A DNA stretch of 64,000 nt from Halobacterium noricense. Lineage in GTDB: Archaea > Halobacteriota > Halobacteria > Halobacteriales > Halobacteriaceae. The stretch spans positions 2,170,001-2,234,000 of the forward strand of contig NZ_CP089468.1 of the NCBI RefSeq assembly GCF_021233435.1, given 5' to 3'. The translations under genes were made by a program, and so were the position numbers. The notes beneath the pieces are model-generated. The model saw only the letters and a list, made by a program, of their open reading frames with translations. It ran no database searches and was not told the DNA's origin. Shown piece after piece: positions 34,730-44,502 of the stretch (the first letter of the stretch is position 1; every line of letters begins with the position of its first letter).

Positions 34730-35872
34730 ATGGATATCTCTGACATCGCTACGAACGACTACATCGAAGTCGAAGCCGAACAACGGTTGGGGAAGGCTCG
34801 CTCTATCTTCGAGGGGGAGAACCCGAAAGGCATCATCGTCACCGAAGCCGGCCAGTACGAGGGCGTGCTCACGGAGCGCAAGCTACTCGGTTCGCACATC
34901 GAAGACGACACGCGCATCGCCGGGCTCACGATGCCCGCGCCGAAAATCGACCGAACCGAGGACATCCGCGACACCGCGCGCATGCTCGTCGAGGGTGGCA
35001 CGAAAATCGCACCCGTCTTCGAGGCCGGCGACCTCTGGGGCATCGTCACTGAGGACGCCATCCTCGAAGCCGTTCTCGACAGCCTCGACGCGCTCACGGT
35101 CGGCCAAATCTTCAGCGAGAACGTCGTCACCATCGAGGAGGACGACAACATGGGCACCGTCATCAACCGCCTCCGCGAGCACGGCATCTCGCGGCTGCCG
35201 GTCGCCGACGAGGACGGCTTCCTCACCGGCGTCGTCACCGTCCACGACGTCGTCGACTTCGTGGTCCGGGACATCTCCAAGACCACGCGCGGCGACCGCA
35301 GCGGCGAAGTCGAACGCATGCTCGACCTCCCGGTCTACGACGTGATGTCCAGCCCCGTCGAGACGGTCTCCGTCGAGGACTCCGTCCAGGACGCGGTCGA
35401 GACGATGCTCGACAACGACTACTCCGGCCTCGTCGTCACGCCCGCCGACGACGACCGCGTCGTCGGCGGCGTGCTCACCAAGACGGACGTGCTACGCGCG
35501 CTCTCCTACACCGAGGAGGACCGCATGGACGTCCAGATTACGAACATCGAACTGCTGGACGCGCTCTCCCGCCAGGAGATTCAGGAGCGCATCGAGGAGG
35601 TCGCGAACAAGTACAGCGACATGAACGTCCACCACGCGCACGTGCGCCTCCACAAGCACAAGGAGAAGCTCCGCGGCACCCCGCTCATCATGTGCCAGCT
35701 CCGCCTCCGAACCAACAAGGGGCAGATGGCGGGCACCGGCGAGGGTTACGGCGCGGACAACGCCTTCTACATGGCGCTCGACCTCCTCGAGCGCAACGTC
35801 CTCGAACACAAGGGCGTCGAGCGCGACGAGGAGTACAAGGGCCAGCTCCTCCGCAAACTCAACCAACTGTAG
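34730..35872 (+). CDS. Four-CBS-domain protein with HPF-like C-terminal domain
   Basis: 380 residues. CBS motifs repeat four times: residues about 1-60 (MDISDIATNDYIEVEAEQ), 62-115 (MPAPKIDRTEDIRDTARML), 118-190 (IFSENVVTIEEDDNMGTVIN) and 200-262 (DVMSSPVETVSVEDSVQDAV). Residues about 265-380 form a separate domain (DVQITNIELLDALSRQEIQE, VHHAHVRLHKHKEK, GYGADNAFYMALDLLERNVL) with the strand-helix and Arg/Lys-rich layout of ribosome hibernation factors (HPF/RaiA). The start at 34730 opens CBS1. Ribosome hibernation tied to nucleotide sensing is inferred from the domain combination. Confidence 0.82.
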   Translation: MDISDIATNDYIEVEAEQRLGKARSIFEGENPKGIIVTEAGQYEGVLTERKLLGSHIEDDTRIAGLTMPAPKIDRTEDIRDTARMLVEGGTKIAPVFEAGDLWGIVTEDAILEAVLDSLDALTVGQIFSENVVTIEEDDNMGTVINRLREHGISRLPVADEDGFLTGVVTVHDVVDFVVRDISKTTRGDRSGEVERMLDLPVYDVMSSPVETVSVEDSVQDAVETMLDNDYSGLVVTPADDDRVVGGVLTKTDVLRALSYTEEDRMDVQITNIELLDALSRQEIQERIEEVANKYSDMNVHHAHVRLHKHKEKLRGTPLIMCQLRLRTNKGQMAGTGEGYGADNAFYMALDLLERNVLEHKGVERDEEYKGQLLRKLNQL

Positions 35873-36002
35873 ACTACGGCCGACACGCCGCTCTCGCTCC
35901 CGTTCTCGCTTCTCGTTGGACGTCGCGTAGCCGACCGGAGTGCTATGTAGACCTATTAGAACAATTTTACTCGGCGTGCCCCGACCCTCGATTCGAGACA
36001 CC

Positions 36003-36419
36003 ATGCCACAGTCCGAGTCAGGCGCGGGGCGCGCCGGCGACGTGCACGAGGAGTACGTGTTGGGCGTTCGAATTCTGGAAACGAACGGCGACGGGGTACA
36101 GTATCGTTTCGACGCGCCCGACCACGCGACCGTCGAATTCGAGGACGCCGCTGCCGCGGAGTTGTACGCCGACGTCTACTTCGACGTGAACGGGTTCGTC
36201 GAGGACGGCACCGGCGAGCGCGGCGTGCCGCCCGCGGTGGTGCAGGGCGGCACGGACACGCTCGCGGCGTACCTGGTCGCGCAGTCCGGGATGAACGTCA
36301 ACTGGGTCGCGTCGTTCTGCGGGCGGAAGCCGGGACAAGTCGAGCAGTACCTCTCGGCAGTCCAGTCGCGGGCAGCGGAAATCCGGCACGGCGTGTCCGA
36401 GCGCGACGTGGCGCAGTAG
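36003..36419 (+). CDS. Haloarchaeal hypothetical protein, 138 aa
   Basis: Unrecognised. N-terminal beta strands (VLGVRILETNGDGVQYRFDA), then an acidic helix (EFEDAAAAELYADVYFDVNG), and a C-terminal helical part that resembles a small HTH (AYLVAQSGMNVNWVASFCGR). ATG at 36003. An AT-rich tract (ATTAGAACAATTTTA) about 45 nt upstream may hold its promoter. Confidence 0.68.
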   Translation: MPQSESGAGRAGDVHEEYVLGVRILETNGDGVQYRFDAPDHATVEFEDAAAAELYADVYFDVNGFVEDGTGERGVPPAVVQGGTDTLAAYLVAQSGMNVNWVASFCGRKPGQVEQYLSAVQSRAAEIRHGVSERDVAQ

Positions 36420-36509
36420 GCCGCGGTGGTCGGGTCGTCACGGAGAGGAAGTGGGGTCCAAGGAGGTTCGTCCGGGTTCGTACTGCTACGTACCCGTTCT
36501 TCGTTTATG

Positions 36510-36535
36510 ACCCGTATATATCGAAATTATAAGCG
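36510..36535 (+). promoter_or_regulatory. AT-rich promoter elements of phoX
   Basis: GTATATATCG (36514-36523) and AAATTATAAG (36524-36533) precede the phoX ATG by about 40-55 nt. The downstream box fits a start near 36555-36560. The upstream TATATA could be a second promoter or an activator site such as a phosphate-response element; this cannot be decided by eye. Confidence 0.4.
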
Positions 36536-36570
36536 CTTTTTCAGTCGTTTACCGACTCACTCGACGCCGC

Positions 36571-38733
36571 ATGGTAGACATCAATCGACGAACGTTACTG
36601 AAGTCGTCAGTGGCGGCGGCGCTGGGCGCGAGCATCGTGGGGACAGCAACGGCGGACGACGGGAACACGGCGGGCGCGCCGATGGTGGACGGCGACCTCA
36701 AGCGGTTCGCGACGACGGCGTTCGGCGCGGAAGTGACGGGGCCGTTCGTCGTCGGGAACGGGACGCTCATCTTCAGCCTGCAGCACCCGCTCGACCCCGA
36801 CGAGGCGGCGGAGACACCGGCCGTGGTGAACGACGAGCGGTTCCAGGACGGCGGCATCGGCTACGTCAGGGGCTTCCAGTTCGAGGACGGTGCGGACAAC
36901 GAGGAGTTCACCGAGCTGTCGACGCCGACGACCGCCGACGAGCAGGGGCGCGTGCGGACGGCGGGCGGGGAGTATCGGCTGCTAGCGCGGGAGAAACAGC
37001 CCATAGCCGGCGGCGATGAACGGCTCGGCGTCCCGAAGACGCCCGATGGGACGCCCGTCGACGAACTCTCGGGGTCGCAGTACTCCCAGTTCGGGAACGA
37101 CCCCGACATGAACCAGTTCGTCGCGACGCCGGACGGCGAGTACGACGGCTACCTGTTCACGAACTTCGAGCAGACGCCGGGCACGCTCACGCGGATTCCG
37201 CTCGACGTCGCCGACGACGGGAGCCTCGCGGCGGACCTCGACGCCAGCACGAACCTCGCAAACACGGACAACTACCGGGCGGTCGGGGGCACGAAAATCA
37301 ACTGCTACGGCGACCTGAGTCCGTGGGGGACGCCGCTCTCGGCGGAGGAAGAGTACGCCCATCCGCGCGTGTCGCTGTCCGCGACGGTCAGCGACATGGT
37401 CGAGAATGGGGGCGTGGGCCGGCGCGGCGGCGCGGCGTTCTGGAATCGCCCGAACCCCACCGGGATTTCGGGGCTGGTCGGCGAGTACTACGACACCGGC
37501 TGGTACCCGCAGGGGACGTTCGGGCTCGCCGGCACCGAACTGCTGGCGTACTACCTCGGTGCCGAGCGCCGCGACCAGACCGCCGACGGGAACGGACCCG
37601 CCCCGATTGGCGGGCGCTACCCGAACCGCTACGACTACGGCTACATCGTGGACTTCCGGAATCCGGACGCCGACGACCCCGCCGACGTCGAACCGGTGAA
37701 GTACTACGTGATGGGGCGGGCCGCGTGGGAGGCTCCCGACATCCAGCGCGACCAGCGGACGGCGTACCTCACCTCGGACGGGTCGAACAAGGGCATCTAC
37801 AAGTTCGTCGCGGACCGCCCGATTCCGAGCTACCGCGACCCGATGGACGTCGCGGGGACGCTGTACGCGCCGCTGGTCACGAACAAGGCGGCCGCACGGG
37901 ACAAACCGCCTGCGGAGGTGTCGCTGGACATCGAGTGGCTGGAACTCGGGCACGCGACCAACCGCGAGGTCGAGTCGTGGATTGCCGACTACGAGTACGT
38001 GACGCAGGTCGACTACCTCGAAACCCACGCCGAGACAGACTGGCGGGAGGACTTCGGGGCGGCGCTCGAAGAGGCCGACCGCGCGGTCGTCGAGAACGGC
38101 AACCGCGACTACATCACCGACGAGGAGATTCTGGAGTGGGCCCGACAGTACGAGGCCCGCGGCCCGAGCGAGGTCGACGAGGACCTGCGGCGGGTGCCGT
38201 TCCTCGAAACGCGGGCGGCCGCCAAGGAACTCGGCGCGACCATCGAGTTCCGGAAGGCCGAGGGCATCGACAGCGTCGACGACGCGACCCCCGGTGACTA
38301 CGTCTACGTCGGGCTCTCGGAGGTCAACGACGGGTTCGTCGACGACGAGGGCAAGGTTCGGACCCAGCGCGTGGACGGCGGAATGGTCTACCGCGCCGAG
38401 CTGGAGTCCGACTACAACATCTCGACGCTGGAGCCGGTGCTCGTGGGGCCGGACGCCACGGACGCCAGCGACGTCGCGGACGACTCGCTGCTGAACGTCG
38501 ACAACGTTTGGGTGATGGACGACGGGCGCGTGCTCTGCTGCGAGGACGCCGACCAGTTCAGCCGCTCGTACCCCAACGACTGCATGTACGTCTTCGACCC
38601 TGCCGACCGGCAGTCGGGCGGTGACGACAATCCCGGCCGCGGACGCGGGAACGACGAGTCGAACCCGGGCCGGGGCCGCGGTCCGGACGGCGACCGCGAG
38701 GACGAAGACGAGAACGAAGAAGACGACGAGTGA
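36571..38733 (+). CDS. phoX: Exported alkaline phosphatase, PhoX (DUF839) family
   Basis: 720 residues. The N-terminus INRRTLLKSSVAAALGASIV is a Tat signal with twin arginines, so it is exported folded. The body is a six-bladed-propeller type DUF839 protein (VRGFQFEDGADNEEFTELST, YLTSDGSNKGIYKFVADRP, NVWVMDDGRVLCCEDADQ). PhoX enzymes need calcium and iron and release phosphate from phosphoesters. The C-terminal 45 residues are a Gly/Arg/Asn then acidic repeat tail (NPGRGRGNDESNPGRGRG). Confidence 0.88.
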   Translation: MVDINRRTLLKSSVAAALGASIVGTATADDGNTAGAPMVDGDLKRFATTAFGAEVTGPFVVGNGTLIFSLQHPLDPDEAAETPAVVNDERFQDGGIGYVRGFQFEDGADNEEFTELSTPTTADEQGRVRTAGGEYRLLAREKQPIAGGDERLGVPKTPDGTPVDELSGSQYSQFGNDPDMNQFVATPDGEYDGYLFTNFEQTPGTLTRIPLDVADDGSLAADLDASTNLANTDNYRAVGGTKINCYGDLSPWGTPLSAEEEYAHPRVSLSATVSDMVENGGVGRRGGAAFWNRPNPTGISGLVGEYYDTGWYPQGTFGLAGTELLAYYLGAERRDQTADGNGPAPIGGRYPNRYDYGYIVDFRNPDADDPADVEPVKYYVMGRAAWEAPDIQRDQRTAYLTSDGSNKGIYKFVADRPIPSYRDPMDVAGTLYAPLVTNKAAARDKPPAEVSLDIEWLELGHATNREVESWIADYEYVTQVDYLETHAETDWREDFGAALEEADRAVVENGNRDYITDEEILEWARQYEARGPSEVDEDLRRVPFLETRAAAKELGATIEFRKAEGIDSVDDATPGDYVYVGLSEVNDGFVDDEGKVRTQRVDGGMVYRAELESDYNISTLEPVLVGPDATDASDVADDSLLNVDNVWVMDDGRVLCCEDADQFSRSYPNDCMYVFDPADRQSGGDDNPGRGRGNDESNPGRGRGPDGDREDEDENEEDDE

Positions 38734-38775
38734 GGCACCTTCGGGCGAGCGTCGCCGCGCCCGCCCGCGCTGTTC

Positions 38776-39474
38776 TTATCGCTGTTCGACGCCCTCGATG
38801 CCGGTGTCGGTGATTTTGAAGCGCGTATGCTCGCCCTCGGGCTTCGAGCGGTGTTTTTCGAGAGTGGCGCGGCGGTTGCCGCCGCGGAACCGGTCGACGC
38901 GCATCACGACGCCCGTCCAGTGGTTGAGCGTGTGGCCGCCGAGCGGGCGGACGCGGTCGCTGTCGCTGTCGACGTCCGTGAACACCTGGTTCGTGACGAC
39001 GACCGCGAGGTCGTGTTTGCGCGCCAGCGAGAGCAGGTGCGTAATCTGGTCGGCGACCCGGCGGAGCGCGTCGCCGCCGTCGTCGGCGTCGCGTTCGAGG
39101 CGGTAGAAGCCCGTCGCGGAGTCGAGAATGATGAGGTCCGCGCGCTCCGCGAAGTCCGCGGCGTCCCGGACGGCTTCGGCCTGCTCCTCGAAGTCGTGGG
39201 CGTCGGAGAGAATAATGCGACTGGAAGCGTCCTCGGGGTCGTCGGCGCGCGCGGTCAGCAGTTGGTCGAAGCGCTCGACGGAGAGCCCCTCGGTGTCGAT
39301 GTAGACCGCCGTGCCGCCGTCGGCAGCGACCTCGACGGCGGTCGAGAGCGCGACGTTCGTCTTGCCCGCGCCCGGGGGCCCGTAGACCTGCGTGACGGTG
39401 CCGCGTTCGACGCCCCCGCCGAGCAGGTCGTCGAGGCCGGCACAGCCCGTCGAGATGTGGGTGTCGTCGCTCAC
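38776..39474 (-). CDS. radB: DNA repair and recombination protein RadB
   Basis: 232-residue RecA-fold protein lacking the N-terminal domain of RadA. Walker A is GPPGAGKTN at about residues 32-40; Walker B is LIILDSATGFYRL; the segment AVVVTNQVFTDVDSDSDRVR matches the L2 region. RadB assists RadA during homologous recombination in euryarchaea. It diverges from a RuvC-like gene, 104 bp start to start. Confidence 0.93.
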   Translation of the reverse strand: MSDDTHISTGCAGLDDLLGGGVERGTVTQVYGPPGAGKTNVALSTAVEVAADGGTAVYIDTEGLSVERFDQLLTARADDPEDASSRIILSDAHDFEEQAEAVRDAADFAERADLIILDSATGFYRLERDADDGGDALRRVADQITHLLSLARKHDLAVVVTNQVFTDVDSDSDRVRPLGGHTLNHWTGVVMRVDRFRGGNRRATLEKHRSKPEGEHTRFKITDTGIEGVEQR

Positions 39475-39578
39475 TACCGCTCAGTTGGTCGCTCCCGGGC
39501 AAAAGACCCCCGGTGTGTCGGCTGTGCGAGGACACGGCGCGGGCAAGCGTTTTGCTGTCGGCGGCCGCACGTGCGGTC

Positions 39579-40301
39579 GTGATAGTCGTCGCGACGACGG
39601 ACTTCGAAGTGTACCACGAGGTCGTCGAGGAGCTGCGGGACCGCGACGTGGCGTTCACGACGGTCGAGCCCGGCGAGCCGCTGCCCGAGACGACGGCCGT
39701 CGTCATCACGGCCGGCGAGGATATCGAGGCGGCGGCTCCGGTCGTAGTCGCGGACGCCGAGCGCGCGCGACAGACCATCGAGGAGGCGCTCGTCTACCTG
39801 CGGGGCGGCGAGGGCCGGACCGTCGTCGGCGTCGACCCGGGGACGCGCCCCGGTATCGCGGTGTTGCGCGGCGGGATGGTCGTTTCCGCATTTCAAGTGC
39901 CAATCGAGCGGGCGGCCGAAGTGGTGAGCGAGGAGGTCGCCGAGGAGGACGACGCCGTGGTGCGCGTGGGGGACGGCGCGCGGTTGGAGGGTGCGCGCAT
40001 CATCGACGGCCTCGACGAGGTGCGCGTGGAACTCGTCGACGAGACGGGAACGACGCCGTTCCTCGGGCCGGGCGCACGCGGCATGGGCGACGTGCTCGCG
40101 GCGGCGAACATCGCGCTGATGGCGGGCGAGGAAATCGAGGGCCGGACCATCGAGCCCACGGAGGGCGAAATTCAGGTCATCAAGAGCCGGTCGCGGGAGG
40201 AAAGCGAGCAGAACCGGACCATCACGGAGGAACTCGCGCGGAAGGTCGCGCGCGGCGAACTCACACTCGACGAAGCGCTGGAGGCGCACCGCGAGGAGTG
40301 A
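39579..40301 (+). CDS. RuvC/YqgF-like RNase H-fold protein
   Basis: 240 residues from a GTG at 39579. Residues 1-78 form an N-terminal alpha/beta domain (VIVVATTDFEVYHEVVEELR). Residues about 80-195 show an RNase H-fold series: VVGVDPGTRPGIAVLRGG (first Asp), RVELVDETGTTP (Glu, like the DERLTT of YqgF) and RGMGDVLAAANIAL (last Asp). The C-terminal 55 residues are a charged helix pair. It is a probable nuclease or pseudo-nuclease; divergence from radB hints at a recombination link. Confidence 0.7.
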   Translation: MIVVATTDFEVYHEVVEELRDRDVAFTTVEPGEPLPETTAVVITAGEDIEAAAPVVVADAERARQTIEEALVYLRGGEGRTVVGVDPGTRPGIAVLRGGMVVSAFQVPIERAAEVVSEEVAEEDDAVVRVGDGARLEGARIIDGLDEVRVELVDETGTTPFLGPGARGMGDVLAAANIALMAGEEIEGRTIEPTEGEIQVIKSRSREESEQNRTITEELARKVARGELTLDEALEAHREE

Positions 40302-40472
40302 CCAGGGGCACGCGGAGTGGCGTATTCGAGTGACGGGGTCGCGGCAGAACGGGCAGGAGACAGCACGCCTTTCTGCCCTCGCGTGTTAGTAGTTGACAGC
40401 CACGGTGGGGTGTGGCGGAAAGTACTTCCGTTACGACGCCGGATTCGCACACATCCGCCGTAGCCTCCAATC

Positions 40473-42698
40473 ATGAACGAAGTCCAACTTGAGGTGGCGA
40501 AAGCCTACCCGAACGACTCGGGCAGGGGTATCGCTCGCCTCGACCCCGACACGCTCCTGCACCTGAAGCTCAGTCCGGGAGACATCATCGAGATCGAGGG
40601 TGCCGAGACGACCGCCGCGAAGGTCTGGCGCGCCGACCGGCAGGACTGGAACACCGACACCATCCGCATCGACGGGTTCACCCGGCAGAACGCCGACGTC
40701 GGCATCGGCGAACGCGTCAAAATCCGCAAAGCCGACGCCCAGAAGGCCGACCGGCTCGTGCTCGCACCGCCGGAGGACGCCAGCGTCCAGTTCGGCAGCG
40801 ACGCCGCCGGCATGGTGAAACGCCAGATTCTCAAGCGCCCCGTCGTCTCACGGGACATCGTGCCGGTGATGTCGAGCACGAACCACCCGTTCATGCGCTC
40901 GCCGGGGCAGGCCATCCCGCTCATCGCCGTCGAAACCGAGCCGGAGGGCGTCTGCCTCATCACGGAGGACACGGACGTCGAACTCCGCGAGGAGCCCATC
41001 AGCGGCTTCGAGCGCACGGGCGGCGGCATCACCTACGAGGACATCGGCGGCCTCGAAAGCGAGATTCAGCGCGTCCGGGAGATGGTCGAACTCCCGATGA
41101 AACACCCCCAGATCTTCCAGAAGCTCGGCATCGAGCCGCCCCAGGGGGTGTTGCTGCACGGGCCGCCGGGCACCGGGAAGACGCTGCTCGCGAAGGCCGT
41201 CGCCAACGAGACGTCGGCGAGTTTCTTCTCCATCGCCGGCCCGGAGATCATCTCCAAGTACTACGGGGAAAGCGAACAACAGCTCCGGGAAATCTTCGAG
41301 GACGCCAAGGAGGACTCGCCCTCGATCATCTTCATCGACGAACTCGACTCCATCGCGCCCAAGCGCGAGGACGTCACGGGCGAAGTCGAGCGCCGCGTCG
41401 TCGCCCAACTGCTGACGATGATGGACGGTCTCGAAGGCCGCGGCCAAGTCATCGTCATCGCCGCGACCAACCGCGTCGACGCCGTCGACCCCGCGCTCCG
41501 CCGCCCGGGCCGCTTCGACCGCGAAATCGAAATCGGCGTCCCCGACGAGGTCGGCCGCGAGGAGATTCTGAAGATTCACACCCGCGGCATGCCCCTCAGC
41601 GACGACGTGAATCTCTCGTCGTTCGCCGACGACACGCACGGCTTCGTCGGCGCCGACATCGAGAGCCTCACCAAGGAAGCCGCGATGCGCGCACTCCGGC
41701 GCTACCTCCCCGAAATCGACCTCGACGAGGAGGACATCCCGCCGAGCCTCATCGACCGCATGATCGTCAAGCGCGACGACTTCAAGGGCGCGCTCAACGA
41801 GGTCGAACCCTCCGCGATGCGGGAGGTCCTCGTCGAACTCCCGAAGCTCTCGTGGGACGACGTCGGCGGCCTCAAGGACGCCAAGGAGGACATCAAGGAA
41901 GCCGTCGAGTGGCCGCTCAACCAACCCGAGAAGTTCACCCGCATGGGCATCGACCCGCCCGCCGGCGTGCTGCTGTACGGCCCGCCGGGCACCGGGAAGA
42001 CGCTGATGGCGAAAGCCGTCGCCAACGAGACTAATGCCAACTTCATCAGCGTCCGCGGCCCGCAACTGCTCTCGAAGTGGGTCGGCGAGTCCGAGAAAGC
42101 CATCCGGCAGACGTTCCGGAAGGCCCGCCAGGTCTCCCCCACGGTCATCTTCTTCGACGAGCTCGACAGCCTCGCGCCAGGCCGCGGGCAGGAAGTCGGG
42201 AACAACGTCTCCGAGCGCGTCGTCAACCAACTGCTGACGGAGCTGGACGGCCTCGAAGAGATGGAGGAAGTGATGGTCATCGCCGCGACCAACCGCCCCG
42301 ACATCATCGACCCCGCGCTCATCCGCTCGGGGCGCTTCGACCGCCTCGTCCAAGTCGGCCAACCGAACGTCGAAGGCCGCGAGCAGATTCTGAAGATTCA
42401 CACGCAGGATATCCCGCTCGCGCCCGACGTCAGCCTCCGCGAACTCGCGGAAGTCACTGACGGCTACGTCGGCAGCGACCTCGCGAACATCACCCGCGAA
42501 GCCGCCATCGAGGCGCTCCGCGAGGACGAGGACGCCGAAGAAGTCGAGATGCGGCACTTCCGCCGCGGCATGGAGGACGTCCGCCCCACCGTCACGGAAG
42601 ACCTCATGGACTACTACGACCGCGTCGAAGAACAGTTCAAAGGCAGTCAGAACCCCGAAACCCGCCGCGAGAGCGGCGGTCATATCGGATTCCAATAG
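40473..42698 (+). CDS. cdc48: CDC48/VAT-type AAA ATPase
   Basis: 741 residues. N-domain (residues 1-180: [20 protein letters not shown]), D1 ATPase with Walker A at 230-237 (GPPGTGKT) and Walker [15 protein letters not shown], and D2 with a second GPPGTGKT near 503 and [14 protein letters not shown]. It unfolds proteins for the archaeal proteasome and quality control. Both ATPase sites have intact Asp-Glu. A second paralogue usually exists elsewhere in haloarchaea. Confidence 0.97.
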   Translation: MNEVQLEVAKAYPNDSGRGIARLDPDTLLHLKLSPGDIIEIEGAETTAAKVWRADRQDWNTDTIRIDGFTRQNADVGIGERVKIRKADAQKADRLVLAPPEDASVQFGSDAAGMVKRQILKRPVVSRDIVPVMSSTNHPFMRSPGQAIPLIAVETEPEGVCLITEDTDVELREEPISGFERTGGGITYEDIGGLESEIQRVREMVELPMKHPQIFQKLGIEPPQGVLLHGPPGTGKTLLAKAVANETSASFFSIAGPEIISKYYGESEQQLREIFEDAKEDSPSIIFIDELDSIAPKREDVTGEVERRVVAQLLTMMDGLEGRGQVIVIAATNRVDAVDPALRRPGRFDREIEIGVPDEVGREEILKIHTRGMPLSDDVNLSSFADDTHGFVGADIESLTKEAAMRALRRYLPEIDLDEEDIPPSLIDRMIVKRDDFKGALNEVEPSAMREVLVELPKLSWDDVGGLKDAKEDIKEAVEWPLNQPEKFTRMGIDPPAGVLLYGPPGTGKTLMAKAVANETNANFISVRGPQLLSKWVGESEKAIRQTFRKARQVSPTVIFFDELDSLAPGRGQEVGNNVSERVVNQLLTELDGLEEMEEVMVIAATNRPDIIDPALIRSGRFDRLVQVGQPNVEGREQILKIHTQDIPLAPDVSLRELAEVTDGYVGSDLANITREAAIEALREDEDAEEVEMRHFRRGMEDVRPTVTEDLMDYYDRVEEQFKGSQNPETRRESGGHIGFQ

Positions 42699-42711
42699 GG
42701 CCTTTTTATTG
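42699..42711 (+). terminator. T-rich terminator of cdc48
   Basis: GCCTTTTTATT immediately follows the stop codon, the usual archaeal termination signal; the strong 12-bp hairpin 42712-42738 follows at once. Confidence 0.5.
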
Positions 42712-42912
42712 CGAGCGGTGGCCTGCGGCCACCGCTCGATAAAAAGCTACGCTAAAAATCGCGGCGGCCGCCAGTCGCGGCGCTCCGCGCCGCGGTAGTT
42801 GGCCGCCGCGACCGCTCGCTCACTTCGTTCGCTCGCGGTGTCCTCACGAACGGAGTGAGTGAGGGCTCGGCAAGCTCTGCTTGCCGGTGAAACGCGCGGC
42901 TTCGCCGCGCGT
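42712..42912. repeat. Second island of GC-rich triloop palindromes
   Basis: Between convergent cdc48 and the DMT gene: 42712-42738 (12-bp stem, loop TGC), 42761-42809 (9-bp outer arms GCGGCGGCC/GGCCGCCGC enclosing another hairpin), 42842-42863 (CCTCAC arms), 42868-42886 (8-bp stem, loop TCT), 42892-42912 (9-bp stem, loop TTC). It has the same construction as 1865-2094 but unrelated stem sequences. Confidence 0.8.
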
Positions 42913-42953
42913 ATGCTCGACTCGTACAGCTACCGCGCCGTCCCGGCTCGGCG

Positions 42954-43883
42954 CTACGCTACGTGGCTGATTCGCTGGTAGACGCGACCGAGTTCTTCCC
43001 TGACGACCTGTCGTTCGAGCACCGCGACGCCGGTGACGACGACGAGGAAGCCGACGGCAGTCGAGGGGGTGACTCCTTCCCCGAACAGAATCCACGCCGT
43101 GATGGCGGCGAAGATGGGGACGGCGTACGCGACGAGGTTCGTCCGGACCGGGCCGATTCTCCGGATGAGGATGAAGAAGATGGGGTAGGCGACGGCCGTC
43201 GAGAGCACGCCGAGCACCAGCACCGCGTAGAGGATTGGCGTCGTGACGACGGCGTCGGCCGCCGACTCGCCGATGCCGACGCTCACCACGTGGAGGAGCG
43301 CAGCGCCGAGTGCCATCGCCCACGCAGTCAGCGGGATGCTGTCGAGGGTGGCGTCCACGCGCCGCAGAAGCACGCTCCCGAGCGCGACCGCCGCCGCCGC
43401 GGCGAGCACGGATAGCTGGCCGATGGTCGACCCGGACGTCAGCGTCTCCGGTGATGGCTGGACGATGATGGCGACGCCGACCAAGCCGACTGCGATGCCG
43501 ACGAGGCTGACCGCGTCGAGGCGTTGGTCGAGGAGGACGAACGCGAACGCGGGCGCGAGAATCGGGTTCAGGCCGTACATCACGGAGGCGGCAGCCGGCG
43601 TTATCGCCTGCTGGCCGAGGAAGAGGAAACCGTTGTTCCCCGCAATAAGCGCGACCGCGCCGACGGTGATGCCGGCGTAGTCGGCACGACTCTGCGGGAC
43701 CCACGTGCCGTAGCGCCACGCGACGAACACCAGGAGGAGGGGAACGGCGACGTCGAACCGGAGCGCGGCGAAGAACACCGGCGGGAGCGCGCTCAGCCCG
43801 GTCTTGATGGCGACGAACGAGAACCCCCACAGCACCGCGAGCAGGACGAAAAGCCCCGCGTGCAGGTAGCGAGCGTCGTTCAT
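42954..43883 (-). CDS. EamA/DMT-family transporter
   Basis: 309 residues with about ten membrane segments in two EamA repeats (LAVLWGFSFVAIKTGLSALP; later GEGVTPSTAVGFLVVVTGVA). It parallels the 3908 protein in its WVPQSRAD loop and PSP/PDPS bend after the fourth helix pair, so the two are paralogues. The ATG at 43883 opens the first repeat; the longer open frame upstream is not coding. Confidence 0.9.
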   Translation of the reverse strand: MNDARYLHAGLFVLLAVLWGFSFVAIKTGLSALPPVFFAALRFDVAVPLLLVFVAWRYGTWVPQSRADYAGITVGAVALIAGNNGFLFLGQQAITPAAASVMYGLNPILAPAFAFVLLDQRLDAVSLVGIAVGLVGVAIIVQPSPETLTSGSTIGQLSVLAAAAAVALGSVLLRRVDATLDSIPLTAWAMALGAALLHVVSVGIGESAADAVVTTPILYAVLVLGVLSTAVAYPIFFILIRRIGPVRTNLVAYAVPIFAAITAWILFGEGVTPSTAVGFLVVVTGVAVLERQVVREELGRVYQRISHVA

Positions 43884-44043
43884 GGCGACGGAGAGCGTGC
43901 GGCAGACATTCGAGTGTGGTCGTGGTACGGCGCGAGCGAGGATAAGTTCGGCTGAACCGGAACGACGGCACACAGCGGCCGCCGGAACGGTCGCGTTCAG
44001 CAGGCGCTGACGAGCGCGAGAAGACGGAGAGAGAAGTCGGGCG

Positions 44044-44415
44044 TTACTCGACGAGGACCGCGTTGACCTGGCCGTCCTGGCCGGGGCGCGAAGTGACGCG
44101 GGCGCGGCCGGCGTCCGTCTCGATGATGGCGCCCTTCGTGATGATGCTCCGGCGGGCGTAGTTCGGGTTCGCGCCGTTTTCGACGACGTCCTCGATGGTG
44201 GCGCGGACGGCGCCGTCGTCGGTGGCGACGTTGGCGACGTTCGTGGAGAGCGCGCGGACCTTCTCGTTGTCGCCGCGTGCGTCGACGGTTCGGAAGCGCT
44301 GTTCGCCGACGGTCGTCTCCGTGGGCGAGCGGCCCGTCTTGGACTTCTTCTTCTTGCTCTGGGGACGGAGTCGCGCGCCGGTCTTCGAGCGCTTGGAGCG
44401 GCCTTGGTATTGCAT
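44044..44415 (-). CDS. rps8e: Ribosomal protein S8e
   Basis: 123 residues of the archaeal/eukaryotic small-subunit protein eS8. It starts MQYQGRSKRSKTGARLRPQS and has the basic run KKKKSKTGRSP, then VVENGANPNYARRSIITKGA and ITKGAIIETDAGRARVTSRP. It is monocistronic and divergent from the DUF2240 gene. Confidence 0.97.
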   Translation of the reverse strand: MQYQGRSKRSKTGARLRPQSKKKKSKTGRSPTETTVGEQRFRTVDARGDNEKVRALSTNVANVATDDGAVRATIEDVVENGANPNYARRSIITKGAIIETDAGRARVTSRPGQDGQVNAVLVE

Positions 44416-44502
44416 ACCCGGGAAGTGGCGCAGGACGTACTTGAAAGGCTCGGTTGGACGGGAATAGCGGGTTTTACCGGCGTCGCCGCCGTCGCGGTTC
44501 CC

